In this document: one piece after another, positions 41,767 through 50,843 of the stretch
How the letters are laid out: every line of letters starts with the position of its first letter
Numbering within the stretch: the first letter of the stretch is position 1
From: Flavisphingopyxis sp963800335
GTDB taxonomy: Bacteria; Pseudomonadota; Alphaproteobacteria; Sphingomonadales; Sphingomonadaceae
Reading direction: 5' to 3'
DNA length: 64,000 nt
Assembly (NCBI GenBank): GCA_963800335.1
Contig: CAWDAN010000001.1
Span: 62,001-126,000, forward strand
Made by a program: the position numbers and the translations under genes
Notes under the pieces: model-generated
What the model saw: only the letters and a program-made list of their open reading frames with translations
Databases searched by the model: none
What the model was told of the DNA's origin: nothing

Positions 41767-42807
41767 TCAGGCCCAGTCGAGGATGACCTTGCCCGATGCG
41801 CCCGAACGCGCTGCGTCGAATCCGGCCTGGAAATCGGTGTGATCCATGCGGTGGGTGATGACCCCCGAGACATCGAGCCCCGACGACAGCATCGCAAGCA
41901 TCTTGTACCAGGTTTCGAACATCTCGCGGCCGTAGATCGTCTTGATCGTCAGCGCCTTGAACACGATTTTCGACCAGTCGACCGGCATTTCGCCCGCCGG
42001 GATGCCGAGCATCGCGACGTTGCCGCCCATCACCATATTGTCGACGATCGCGTTGAACGCCGACGGGGCGCCCGACATTTCCATCGCGACATCGAAGCCT
42101 TCCTTCATCTTGAGGCTGGCCATCACGTCCTCGAGCTTTTCCTTCGAGACGTCGACCGGACGGCAGTCGGCGACCTTTTCGGCGAGCGCGAGGCGGTTGG
42201 GGTTGATGTCGGTGATGACGACGTTGCGCGCGCCGACATGGCGCGCGATCGCGGCGGCAAAGATGCCGATCGGCCCAGCGCCGGTGATCAGCACGTCCTC
42301 GCCAACGAGGTCGAACGCAAGCGCGGTGTGGACCGCATTGCCGAGCGGATCGAGCATCGCGGCGACGTCCATGTCGAGATCGTCGGGCAGTTCGATGACG
42401 TTGAACGCGGGGATCGCGAGATATTCGGCGAACGCGCCGGGCCGGTTGACGCCGACCCCCTGCGTATCGGGGTCGAGATGGAAGTGGCCGGCGCGCACCG
42501 CGCGGCTTTTCTGGCCAATGAGATGGCCCTCGCCCGAGACTCGCTGGCCGATCTTGAGCGGACGGCGGACGTTGCTGCCAAGTTCGACGATGTGGCCGCC
42601 GAATTCGTGCCCGACGATCATCGGCACGGGAATCGTCTTCTGCGCCCATTCGTCCCAGTTGTAGATATGAACGTCGGTGCCGCAGATCGCGGTCTTTTCG
42701 ACGCGGATCAGCACTTCGTCAGGCTTGATATCGGGCACCGGCGCGGTTTCGAGCCAGATGCCTTCCTGCGGCTTGGCCTTGATCAAAGCGTCCATCGTAT
42801 CGGCCAT
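41767..42807 (-). CDS. tdh: L-threonine 3-dehydrogenase
   Basis: Tdh oxidises threonine to 2-amino-3-ketobutyrate with NAD+. The 346-residue zinc-type alcohol dehydrogenase keeps the catalytic zinc site (C42 in ICGTDVHIYN, H67-E68 in VGHEFGG) and the NAD fold (GAGPIGIFAAAIARHVGA). The segment 92-125 that normally carries four structural-zinc cysteines has none (GEGHLIGQKSRAVRAGHF), though VGVNRPGAFAEYL is conserved. It overlaps kbl (TGATG) and works with it in sequence. The assignment is secure through both homology and context. Confidence 0.94.
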   Translation of the reverse strand: MADTMDALIKAKPQEGIWLETAPVPDIKPDEVLIRVEKTAICGTDVHIYNWDEWAQKTIPVPMIVGHEFGGHIVELGSNVRRPLKIGQRVSGEGHLIGQKSRAVRAGHFHLDPDTQGVGVNRPGAFAEYLAIPAFNVIELPDDLDMDVAAMLDPLGNAVHTALAFDLVGEDVLITGAGPIGIFAAAIARHVGARNVVITDINPNRLALAEKVADCRPVDVSKEKLEDVMASLKMKEGFDVAMEMSGAPSAFNAIVDNMVMGGNVAMLGIPAGEMPVDWSKIVFKALTIKTIYGREMFETWYKMLAMLSSGLDVSGVITHRMDHTDFQAGFDAARSGASGKVILDWA

Positions 42808-44055
42808 CAGCTGACTACTCCCAGTTCGCGACCCACCTTGGTGAAGGCGGCGATCGCGGCATCGATCTGCGCGTCGGTGTGCGCCGCCGACATCTGCGTG
42901 CGGATGCGCGCTTCGCCGCGCGGTACGACGGGAAACGAGAAGCCCGTCACATAGATCCCTTCGTCGAGCAATCTGGCCGCCATGTCCTGGGCCAGGCGTG
43001 CGTCGCCGAGCATCACCGGGATGATCGGGTGCTCGCCCGGTTTGAGGTCGAAACCCGCCGCTGCCATGCCCTTGCGGAAGCGCTGGGCATTGGCGACGAG
43101 CCGCGTGCGCAATTCGCTCGATCCTTCGAGCATGTCGAACACCTTGAGGCTGGCCCCGACGAGGCCCGGGAGCGAGCGCGTTCGAGAACAGATAGGGGCG
43201 CGCGCGCTGGCGCAGCAGGTCGATGACCTCCTGCCGGGCGCAGATATAGCCGCCCATGCCGCCGCCAAGCGCCTTGCCAAGCGTTCCGGTGAGAATGTCG
43301 ATACGCCCTTCGACGCCGCAATATTCGGGGCTGCCGCGGCCGTTTTCGCCCATGAAGCCCGATGCGTGGCAATCATCGACCATGACCAATGCGCCATAGG
43401 CGTCGGCGAGGTCGCAGATTGCGCCGAGCTTGGCGATATAGCCGTCCATCGAAAAGACGCCGTCGGTAACGATCAACTTGGTCCGCGCGCCCGCCGCATC
43501 GGCTGCCTTCAGCTGCTCTTCGAGATCGGCCATGTCGCTGTTGGCGAAGCGGAACCGCTTGGCCTTGCACAGCCGCACGCCGTCGATGATCGAGGCGTGG
43601 TTGAGCGAATCCGAAATGATCGCGTCGTCGGCCTCGAGCAGCGGTTCGAACACCGCGCCATTGGCGTCGAAACACGCGGCGAAGGTGATCGAATCGTCAT
43701 AGCCGAAGAACTTGGCGATGCGTGCCTCGAGCGTGCGGTGCAGCTCCTGCGTGCCGCAGATGAAGCGGACCGAGGCCATGCCGAAGCCGTGATCGCGCGC
43801 GGTATCGGCCATCGCGGCGATCAGGTCGGGATGATCGGCGAGGCCAAGATAGTTGTTGGCGCAGAAATTGATCGCGTTCGTCTCACTGCCATCGGCGCGG
43901 CGGATGCGGACCTCGGCGCCCTGCGGGCTGGTCATCAGCCGCTCGGTCTTGGTGAGGCCCTGTTCGTCGATTTCGGCGAGCGTCGAGCGCATGCGGGCGT
44001 AGAAACCGTCGCGGGCGGCGAGGTCGATCTGGGCGGGGTCTTTGATGTCGGTCAT
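42807..44055 (-). CDS. kbl: 2-amino-3-ketobutyrate CoA ligase (glycine C-acetyltransferase), frameshifted
   Basis: Kbl cleaves aminoketobutyrate to glycine and acetyl-CoA. The PLP enzyme shows INFCANNYLGLADHPDLI, DSLNHASIIDGVRL, VMVDDCHASGFMG and the PLP lysine in LTGTLGKALGGGMGG, then in another frame LVGASLKVFDMLE and VTGFSFPVVPRGEARIR. One extra base near 43167 (CCCGGGCCTCG) breaks the frame after FSNALAP. Removing it gives about 415 residues. A sequencing error is probable. The gene pairs with tdh. Confidence 0.9.
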
Positions 44056-44199
44056 GCGGGCGCAATACGCATTGGCGCGGCGTTCGTCCATGCCTCTCCG
44101 ACGGCGGCAAGGCACCCCGGAAAGCCGAACCGCCAGCCGTGCGGGTGTCGCTAACCGCCTGCTATCATGGTCTTTTTCAGTGAAAAGACGGCAGATGCG

Positions 44200-45159
44200 C
44201 TAGATCCGTTCGCCGCTCAACCGTTGGCAAATCATGTCGAGCTGGTCGAGCGAACTGTATTTGAGCGAGACCGTGCCCCCGCGTGCGCCGCTGTTGACGA
44301 TCTTGACGCCGAGCCCGAGCAGGTCGGCAAGATGATCCTCGACCGCGGCGATATCGGGATCGGCGACCGCCGGCCCTTTCGCCTTGCGCTTGCCCGACGC
44401 CTTCGCCTCACGCAGGTCGCGGACGATCGTCTCGACCTGGCGCACCGACAGCCCCTTGTCCTCGACCTGCCGCGCGAGCGCGATCGGATCGGGCGCGTTG
44501 ATCAGCGCGCGGGCGTGGCCCATCGAAAGCCGCTGGTCGACGACCGCCTGCTGGACGGGTTCGGGCAGTTCGAGCAGACGCAGCAGGTTGGCGACATGGC
44601 TGCGCGACTTGCCGACGAGCCGCGCGAGCGATTCCTGCGCGTGGCCGAAATCCTCGCCCAGCTTCTGATAGGCGCGCGCCTCTTCGATCGCGTTGAGATC
44701 TTCGCGCTGGATGTTCTCGACGAGCGCGATCTCGAGCGTCTCGGCATCGTCGAAGGCGCGGACGATCGCGGGCATATCGTGCAGTCCGGCGCGCTGCGCT
44801 GCTCGCCAGCGACGCTCACCGGCGACCAGCTGGTAGCCGTGGCCGGTCGGTGCGGGGCGGACGATAACCGGCTGGATTACGCCGCGCTCGGCGATCGAGG
44901 CCGCGAGTTCGGCAAGCGCTGCGTCATCGAAATGGCGTCGCGGCTGTTCGGGGTGCGGGTGGATCGAGCCGACGTCGATGCGAACGATCTCGCCGCTCGG
45001 CTCGGTCCCGCCCGCCATCGTCGGCGCTTCGCGTCCGGCCTCGCTGAACAGCGCGTCGAGACCGCGGCCGAGACCGCTGGGACGCTTCTTCGTCGCTGGC
45101 TTGGCGTCACCAGAAGGGTTTGACTTGTCGTGGTTTTCTACCGTTTCATTGTTCGCCAT
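44200..45159 (-). CDS. parB: Chromosome partitioning protein ParB
   Basis: ParB is the CTPase DNA clamp that loads at parS and drives origin segregation with ParA. The 319-residue product has an N-terminal ParA-interacting segment (RPSGLGRGLDALF), the CTP-binding motifs GERRWRA (114-120) and ENIQREDLN (148-156), an HTH at about 175-195 (SLARLVGKSRSHVANLL) and a C-terminal dimerisation domain. It follows parA with one intervening base. Two parS-like sites are located 1-3 kb away. Confidence 0.97.
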   Translation of the reverse strand: MANNETVENHDKSNPSGDAKPATKKRPSGLGRGLDALFSEAGREAPTMAGGTEPSGEIVRIDVGSIHPHPEQPRRHFDDAALAELAASIAERGVIQPVIVRPAPTGHGYQLVAGERRWRAAQRAGLHDMPAIVRAFDDAETLEIALVENIQREDLNAIEEARAYQKLGEDFGHAQESLARLVGKSRSHVANLLRLLELPEPVQQAVVDQRLSMGHARALINAPDPIALARQVEDKGLSVRQVETIVRDLREAKASGKRKAKGPAVADPDIAAVEDHLADLLGLGVKIVNSGARGGTVSLKYSSLDQLDMICQRLSGERI

Positions 45160-45160
45160 G

Positions 45161-45943
45161 TTAGGCCGCCTGACGTCTGGTGGGGAGCCGCCCGATTACT
45201 TCGCGGGCGAGCTGCATATAGGCTGCCGAGCCTGGGCAGCGGTGGTCGTAGATCAGCGCCGGGAGGCCGTGGCTCGGTGCTTCGGACAGGCGCACATTGC
45301 GCGGGATGACGGTATCGAACACGACCTTGCCAAGACACGCGCGGACATCGTCGGAAACCTGGTTGGTCAGGTTGTTGCGCCGATCGTACATCGTCAGCGC
45401 GACCCCGAGGATCGACAGGCCGGGATTGAACTTGTCGCGGATCCGTTCGACCGTGCGGAGCAACTGGCTGAGCCCTTCGAGGGCAAAGAACTCACACTGG
45501 AGAGGGACGATCAGCGAGTCGGCGGCGACAAGAGCGTTCATGGTCAACAGGCCAAGCGACGGCGGGCAATCGATCAGGCAGATGTCCCAGCGGCCCGGCG
45601 GCACGCGCTCGATCGCCATTTCGAGACGATGCGTGCGCTTGTCGAAATCGACCAGTTCGATCTCGGCGCCCGACAGATCGACCGTCGCGGCAACAATATC
45701 GAGACGCGGGACTGCCGAAGGCTGTGCTGACGACAGGATCGACGCGTCGCCGGTCAGGACCTGGTAGCTCGAATGCTCGCGCGCCGATTGGGCGATGCCG
45801 AGGCCGGTCGAAGCGTTTCCCTGCGGATCGATGTCGATCAGCAGGACGCGCCAGCCGATCGCCGCCATGCCGGTCGCCAGGTTGATCGCAGTCGTCGTCT
45901 TGCCGACCCCGCCCTTCTGATTGGCAATCGCAATGGTGATCAT
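45161..45943 (-). CDS. parA: Chromosome partitioning ATPase ParA
   Basis: The 260-residue deviant Walker ATPase has KGGVGKTTTAINLA at 10-23, the switch DIDPQGNAS, DCPPSLGLLTMNAL and PLQCEFFALEGLSQL. It forms the nucleoid-bound gradient that pulls the ParB-parS complex. It lies four bases downstream of rsmG and one base ahead of parB in the classical rsmG-parA-parB order next to the origin. Confidence 0.97.
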   Translation of the reverse strand: MITIAIANQKGGVGKTTTAINLATGMAAIGWRVLLIDIDPQGNASTGLGIAQSAREHSSYQVLTGDASILSSAQPSAVPRLDIVAATVDLSGAEIELVDFDKRTHRLEMAIERVPPGRWDICLIDCPPSLGLLTMNALVAADSLIVPLQCEFFALEGLSQLLRTVERIRDKFNPGLSILGVALTMYDRRNNLTNQVSDDVRACLGKVVFDTVIPRNVRLSEAPSHGLPALIYDHRCPGSAAYMQLAREVIGRLPTRRQAA

Positions 45944-45947
45944 GGGT

Positions 45948-46584
45948 CTATCCGCCGCTAAAGCGCCCTTTGCCGATGAGGATGGCAGAGTCCGGGCTGG
46001 TTACGCTCTGTTTCACGTGAAACGCATCCTGCCACGGCTGCGGCAGGTTGGCCAGTTCGTTAACCGCGTTTCTGCCCTTGGGTAGCAGCCAGATCGTCTT
46101 GCGGCCCGCCAGATGGCGAGATTTCTTAACCAGTTTCTCAAGCGGAGCAAAAGCGCGCGCGGTGATGATATCGGCGCAATCTTCCATAGTTTCAGCCTTA
46201 CCACCGAAGATCGTGACATTGGCGAGGGCTAAGTCGGTCGCGCAATCTTCAAGGAAGGCCGCGCGCGCGGGCCGCATTTCCGAAAGGACGATCGGATCGC
46301 CGGTGATGATCGCGATGACGAGGCCGGGAAAGCCCGCACCCGAATCCGAGGTCGATCCAGCGGCGCTCGCGCTTGCTCGGTGCAAGCGGCAGGCCGGTGA
46401 GCAATTGCGCGCTGTCGACGATATGGCGCCACCAGATATCGTCCTCGGTGGTCTTGGAAATCAGGTTCTGCTCACGATTGCCCGCGATGACGAGCTCGGC
46501 AAGCCGGGCGAGCTTGGCCATCTTCGCGGGCCGGACCTCGAGCGTGTCGAACAACCAAGCGCGCGCTTGCTCTTCGCTGCTCAT
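45948..46584 (-). CDS. rsmG: 16S rRNA (guanine-527-N7) methyltransferase RsmG, frameshifted
   Basis: RsmG methylates G527 of 16S rRNA using SAM. The first frame carries LISKTTEDDIWWRHIVDSAQL and WIDLG; the second continues SGAGFPGLVIAII, the SAM motif, followed by ADIITARAFAPLEKLV. One extra T near 46343 (GGATTCGG) separates them; removing it gives DLGSGAGFPG and 211 residues. A parS-like site lies in its 3' part. It overlaps mnmG by four bases. Confidence 0.9.
46009..46024. other. parS centromere-like site 1
   Basis: TGTTTCACGTGAAACG matches the bacterial parS consensus TGTTTCACGTGAAACA at 15 of 16 positions and is palindromic over 14 bases. It lies inside rsmG, close to parAB and about 10 kb from oriC. 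It should nucleate ParB loading. Confidence 0.9.
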
Positions 46585-48403
46585 GCCGCCACCCGCCGCA
46601 AGCGCACGAGCACCGCGGTCAGCGCGGCGGGCGTGATCCCCGCAATACGCGCCATCATGCCGAGCGTTTCGGGACGCGCCGCGTCGAGCCGCTCGATCAT
46701 CTCGTTCGACAGGCCGCCAACGCCGGCAAAGTCGAAATCGTCTGGGATCGCAATCCGCTCATTGGCGGCAAGCGCGCGGATCTCGGCTTCCTGCCGGGCC
46801 AGATACGGCCCATAGCGCCGGTCGCTTTCGATCTCGTCGAGCGCAACAGGGTCGCACGCTGCAAGCGCAGGATGATCGTCGCCCGCATCGCGAAAGGCGA
46901 TGTCGCTCTGGATCAAAGCGTCGCCGAGCGTGCGCCGCTCGCCACTGCGCGAAGATGTGGCGGCAACACCGTCGATCAGCGTCGCGACTTCGGTCAGGGC
47001 TGCGCGATGCGCCGAAAGCGCTTTCTGCCGCCGTTCGGACAGGCAACCAATCGCCTCGGCATGCGCGCCGAGCCTTGTCCAGGCATTGTCGGCGCGAAGC
47101 CGCAAGCCGATATTCGGCGCGCGCGGTCAGCATGCGATAGGGCTCGCTCACCCCCTGCAGGATAAGGTCGTCGATCATCACGCCGAGATAGCTCGTCGTC
47201 CGGTCGAAATGGACCGCATCGCGACCCAGCGCGGCGGCGGCTGCATTGGCGCCCGCCGCGAGACCGAGTGCAGCGGCCTCTTCATAGCCCGTCGTGCCGA
47301 TGATCTGTCCGGCGCAGAACAGGCCGGGGATCGCGCGTACGCCCAGCCGCCGATCGAGACAGCGGGGATCAACATGGTCGTATTCGACGGCATAGCCGGG
47401 CACCGCGATCTCTGCCCGCTCAAGCCCGGATATGCTCTTGATCATCGCGCGCTGGACGTCGTCGGGCAACGACGTGCTGATCCCGTTGGGATAGACGAGA
47501 TGCGTCGCCAGCCCTTCGGGTTCGAGGAAAATCTGGTGGCCGTCGCGATCTGCGAAGCGGTGGATCTTGTCCTCGATCGACGGGCAATAGCGCGGGCCCT
47601 TGGCATCGATCGCGCCCGAAAACAAGCGGCGACCGATCGAGCCCGCCTCGGACGATCTCGTGCGTTGCCTCGTTGGTCCGCGTGATTGCGCAAAACAGTT
47701 GCGGATTACGCCGCGCGACCGTCTCGGGTGCCATCGTCCAGGGATCGGTATCCGATTCCTGACGCACGAGCGCCGCCCAGTCGATCGTCCGACCGTCGAG
47801 CCGCGGCGGCGTACCGGTCTTGAGCCGCGCGACAGGCAGGCCGAGCTCGCGCAGTTGAATGCCCAATGCGGTTGCGGCACGCTCGCCGGTGCGGCCGCCG
47901 GCGCCGCTCCACTCGCCGCGATAGAGCCGCCCGCCAAGAAACGTCCCGGCGGCGAGGACGACCGCGGGTGCGGCAAGCGAGCGCCCATCGGCCAGGACCA
48001 GTCCAGTGATCGCATCGCCGTCGAGAGTCAGCGCTTCGGCCTCGCCCTCAATCACGGTGATATTAGCTTCGCGCGCGATCATCGCCTGGACCGCGGCAGC
48101 GAACAGGACGCGGTCGGCCTGGACGCGCGGGCCGCGCACCGCGGCGCCTTTAGACATGTTGAGCATGCGATAGTGGATCGCCGCGGCATCGGCTGCGCGC
48201 GCGATCAGCCCGTCATAAGCGTCGACCTCGCGCACGAGATGGCCCTTGCCGAGCCCGCCGATGGCAGGATTGCACGACATTGCGCCGATTGTTTCACGTG
48301 AAAAAGTGACCAAAGCAACGCGTGCACCGATCCGCGCGGCGACCGCGGCGGCCTCGCACCCGGCATGTCCGCCGCCCACTACGATGACATCGAAATTGTC
48401 CAT
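46581..48403 (-). CDS. mnmG: tRNA uridine-34 carboxymethylaminomethyl modification enzyme MnmG, two frameshifts
   Basis: MnmG with MnmE modifies the wobble uridine of certain tRNAs. Three frames together give about 606 residues: FAD motif VVGGGHAGCEAAAVAARIG, MSCNPAIGGLGKGHLVREVDA in part, then FSGAIDAKGPRYCPSIEDK and GQIIGTTGYEEAAALGLAAG, and finally the C-terminal helical domain (IPDDFDFAGVGGLSNEMIE, ARIAGITPAALTAVLV). Extra bases near 47622 and 47104, both within CTTG where CTG is expected, break the frame. Both junctions restore conserved sequence, so errors are likely. A parS-like site lies near its 5' end. Confidence 0.92.
48290..48305. other. parS centromere-like site 2
   Basis: TGTTTCACGTGAAAAA matches the parS consensus at 15 of 16 positions; only the C at position 15 differs. 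It is inside mnmG, 2.3 kb from the first site and about 8 kb from oriC, a typical clustered arrangement. Confidence 0.85.
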
Positions 48404-48434
48404 CGCCGCCCGTTACAGCAGCACGGCGGGGCCG

Positions 48435-49772
48435 TCAAAAGTTGCGCGGCGCGACGCCCGATCCGTTGCTCATTTCCCGATACAGAAACGTCCGAACAAG
48501 CGCGTCGAGCATGTCCTCGGTCCGCGCGCGTCCGGTCAGCCGATCGAACGCAAGCATCGCGCTGCGGAGATGTTCGGCAACGATCAGCAGGTCGCGCGCG
48601 CGCTGCGCATCGTCGAGCGCGGCCGCGACATCGGCGAGTGTCTCGCGCTGGCGCCGGTTGAGCGCGACCTCGCCCTCGCGCGGCAACAAGTCGCGCGCGC
48701 GGCCAGCGATGGCATCGAGCAGCGCGGCCATGCCCTCTCCGGTCATCGCCGACACGATGACATCGGCGGCATCGGACTGCGCATCCCATTCGGCCCCGCT
48801 ACGCCGGTCGGCCTGCGCCGCGACGCGGATCGTGGCGGGATGAGTCGGCGGATCGTCGGCGCCGAGCCAGACGAGGATGTCGGCCTCGGCTGCCGCGGCA
48901 AGCGCGCGCGCAATCCCGATCGTCTCGACCGCGTCATCGCTGTCGTCGCGCAGCCCGGCGGTGTCGGCGAAGCGATAGGCAATTCCGCCGATCGCGACGG
49001 GCACCTCGACGATGTCGCGCGTCGTTCCCGCCGTCGGCGCGGTGATCGCCGCCTCGCGCTGCGCGATGGCGTTGAGCAGCGTCGATTTGCCCGCATTGGG
49101 TGGTCCCGCGATCGCGACCGTGATGCCATCGCGCAGCCGCTCGGCAGGCGGTCGGTCGAGCCACGCCGCCAGCTTTGCGGCCAGCGCGGCACAGGCCGCA
49201 TGGATAGCGACGACATCGGCGTCGCCGACATCGTCCTCGTCGGAAAAATCGATCGCCGCCTCGATCCGCGCCGCGATCGTCAGGCATTCGTCCTGCCATG
49301 CGGCAACCGCCTGCGACACGCCGCCGCTGGCAAAGCCCATCGCCTGCCGCCGCTGCGTCTCGGTTTCGGCGGCAAGCAGGTCGGCAAGGCCCTCGGCTTC
49401 GAGCAGGTCGAGCCGGCCATTCTCGAACGCGCGCCGGGTGAATTCGCCCGGCTCGGCCTGGCGCAGCCCGTCGATCTCGCCGAGCCGCGCGAGCACCGCA
49501 TCGACGACCGCGCGGCCGCCGTGCAGATGGAGCTCGATGACATCTTCGCCGGTCGCCGACGCGGGTCCGGCAAACCGCAGCGCGAGCGGGCGGTCGATAA
49601 TGTTGCCTTGCGTGCCTTTCACGCTAACGACGCGTGGCGAGCGTGCCGGAATATCCATGCCGGTCAGGGTGTTAAGTGCCTCGTTCGCCGCAGAACCGCT
49701 GATCCGCACGACGGCAATAGCGGCGGGCGGCGCGCCGCTCGACAGCGCGAAGATGGTATCGTCATGCCCCAT
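48435..49772 (-). CDS. mnmE: tRNA modification GTPase MnmE
   Basis: The 445-residue product has the N-terminal folate-binding domain (TIFALSSGAPPAAIAVVRISG), helical domain, and an inserted G domain with GPPNAGKSTLLNA (G1), APTAGTTRDIVEV (G2), DTAGLRDD (G3). The invariant C-terminal FC-GK motif is not visible: the protein ends MSNGSGVAPRNF, where most MnmE end in CIGK. That missing catalytic cysteine is either a real variation or a further shift near 48450. It lies 31 bases upstream of mnmG and forms the MnmEG pair with it. Confidence 0.93.
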   Translation of the reverse strand: MGHDDTIFALSSGAPPAAIAVVRISGSAANEALNTLTGMDIPARSPRVVSVKGTQGNIIDRPLALRFAGPASATGEDVIELHLHGGRAVVDAVLARLGEIDGLRQAEPGEFTRRAFENGRLDLLEAEGLADLLAAETETQRRQAMGFASGGVSQAVAAWQDECLTIAARIEAAIDFSDEDDVGDADVVAIHAACAALAAKLAAWLDRPPAERLRDGITVAIAGPPNAGKSTLLNAIAQREAAITAPTAGTTRDIVEVPVAIGGIAYRFADTAGLRDDSDDAVETIGIARALAAAAEADILVWLGADDPPTHPATIRVAAQADRRSGAEWDAQSDAADVIVSAMTGEGMAALLDAIAGRARDLLPREGEVALNRRQRETLADVAAALDDAQRARDLLIVAEHLRSAMLAFDRLTGRARTEDMLDALVRTFLYREMSNGSGVAPRNF

Positions 49773-49793
49773 GATTGCGGCGCCCGACGGACG

Positions 49794-50060
49794 TCAGTCC
49801 TTGGCCGGACCCGTCTTTTTCGCGCCCGCTTTCGCGGCATCGCCGGCGAGCGCGGAGAACTGCTTGAACATCTTCATCCCCATGTCGCCGAACGGGGCAA
49901 AGTCCTTCATCATCTTTTCGACCTGTTCGACGCTCGACGCGCCCGAGACCGCGTCGGTCATCATCGCGACGTAACGTTCGTTGACCGGGGTCACGTCGGG
50001 AAGCCCCATGAACCGCCGCGCTTCCTCCGGCGAGCAATCGATGTTGACCTTGACGCGCAT
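49794..50060 (-). CDS. DUF6489 family protein
   Basis: The 88-residue cytoplasmic protein starts MRVKVNIDCSPEEARRFMGL and has PDVTPVNERYVAMM followed by a helix and the small-residue tail KAGAKKTGPAKD. This matches the DUF6489 family found mainly in sphingomonads and relatives; function unknown. The ATG at 50060 follows GGAG by seven bases. It lies 21 bases upstream of mnmE on the same strand. Confidence 0.78.
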   Translation of the reverse strand: MRVKVNIDCSPEEARRFMGLPDVTPVNERYVAMMTDAVSGASSVEQVEKMMKDFAPFGDMGMKMFKQFSALAGDAAKAGAKKTGPAKD

Positions 50061-50132
50061 GGCTGGCTCCTTTTGTCGGGTTGGTGCATTGATAGGGCAA
50101 AGCCCCTTAACCGAGCAACCGGAGAGACCGAT

Positions 50133-50843
50133 ATGAGCACGATGACCAGCCTCGCTACGCTTGATGGAGACGGCGTCTTCGACTGTTACGTCGCCGAACC
50201 CGAAGCCACGCCCAAAGCGGCGATCATCGTCATCCAGGAGATTTTCGGGGTTAATGCGGGGATTCGGCGCAAATGCGACAAATGGGCCGAGGCGGGCTAT
50301 CTCGCGCTCGCGCCCGACCTGTTCTGGAGGCTCGAACCGCAGGTCCAGCTCGACCCCGACATCCCGAACGAGTTCGACCGCGCGCTCGAGCTGATGAACC
50401 AGCTCGACCAGGACACGGCGATCGCCGACATAGAGGCGGTGATTCGCGCAGTACGGAGCGGCAAATCGGGTCTGAGCGCGACCCAGAAGGTCGGCTGCGT
50501 CGGCTATTGTCTCGGTGGCCGGCTCGCCTTCATGACCGCCTGCCGGACCGATATCGACGCTTCGGTCGGCTATTACGGTGTCGGCATCGACGGCCTGATC
50601 GACGATGCCAAGGCGATCTCGCGCCCGGTGTTGCTCCACGTCCCGACCGCCGACCATTTCGTTGGCAAGGATGCGCAAGCGGCGATGCACGCCGGGCTCG
50701 ACAACCATGGCAAGGTCACGCTCTACGATTATGACGGCCTCGACCACGGGTTCGCGACCGAGTTCGGCCAGCGGCGCGACGACGCGGGCGCAAAGCTCGC
50801 CGATCGGCGCACCGCGGAGTTCTTCGCCGACAATCTGGCATGA
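50133..50843 (+). CDS. Dienelactone hydrolase family protein
   Basis: A 236-residue alpha/beta hydrolase. It shows the family pattern AAIIVIQEIFGVNAGIRRKCD, the nucleophile elbow GYCLGGRLAF with catalytic Cys, VLLHVPTADHFV near the acid, and DGLDHGFATEF with the catalytic His. Dienelactone hydrolases open dienelactones in aromatic degradation, but many homologues act on other esters. No aromatic pathway adjoins. A GGAGAG ribosome site lies upstream and the stop overlaps the next gene by four bases. Confidence 0.9.
   Translation: MSTMTSLATLDGDGVFDCYVAEPEATPKAAIIVIQEIFGVNAGIRRKCDKWAEAGYLALAPDLFWRLEPQVQLDPDIPNEFDRALELMNQLDQDTAIADIEAVIRAVRSGKSGLSATQKVGCVGYCLGGRLAFMTACRTDIDASVGYYGVGIDGLIDDAKAISRPVLLHVPTADHFVGKDAQAAMHAGLDNHGKVTLYDYDGLDHGFATEFGQRRDDAGAKLADRRTAEFFADNLA

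Noticed and set aside
48246..50843. Plus-strand open frame of 865 residues opposite mnmE
   Set aside because: Only its last part, the dienelactone hydrolase, is a gene. The rest is antisense to mnmG, mnmE and DUF6489.
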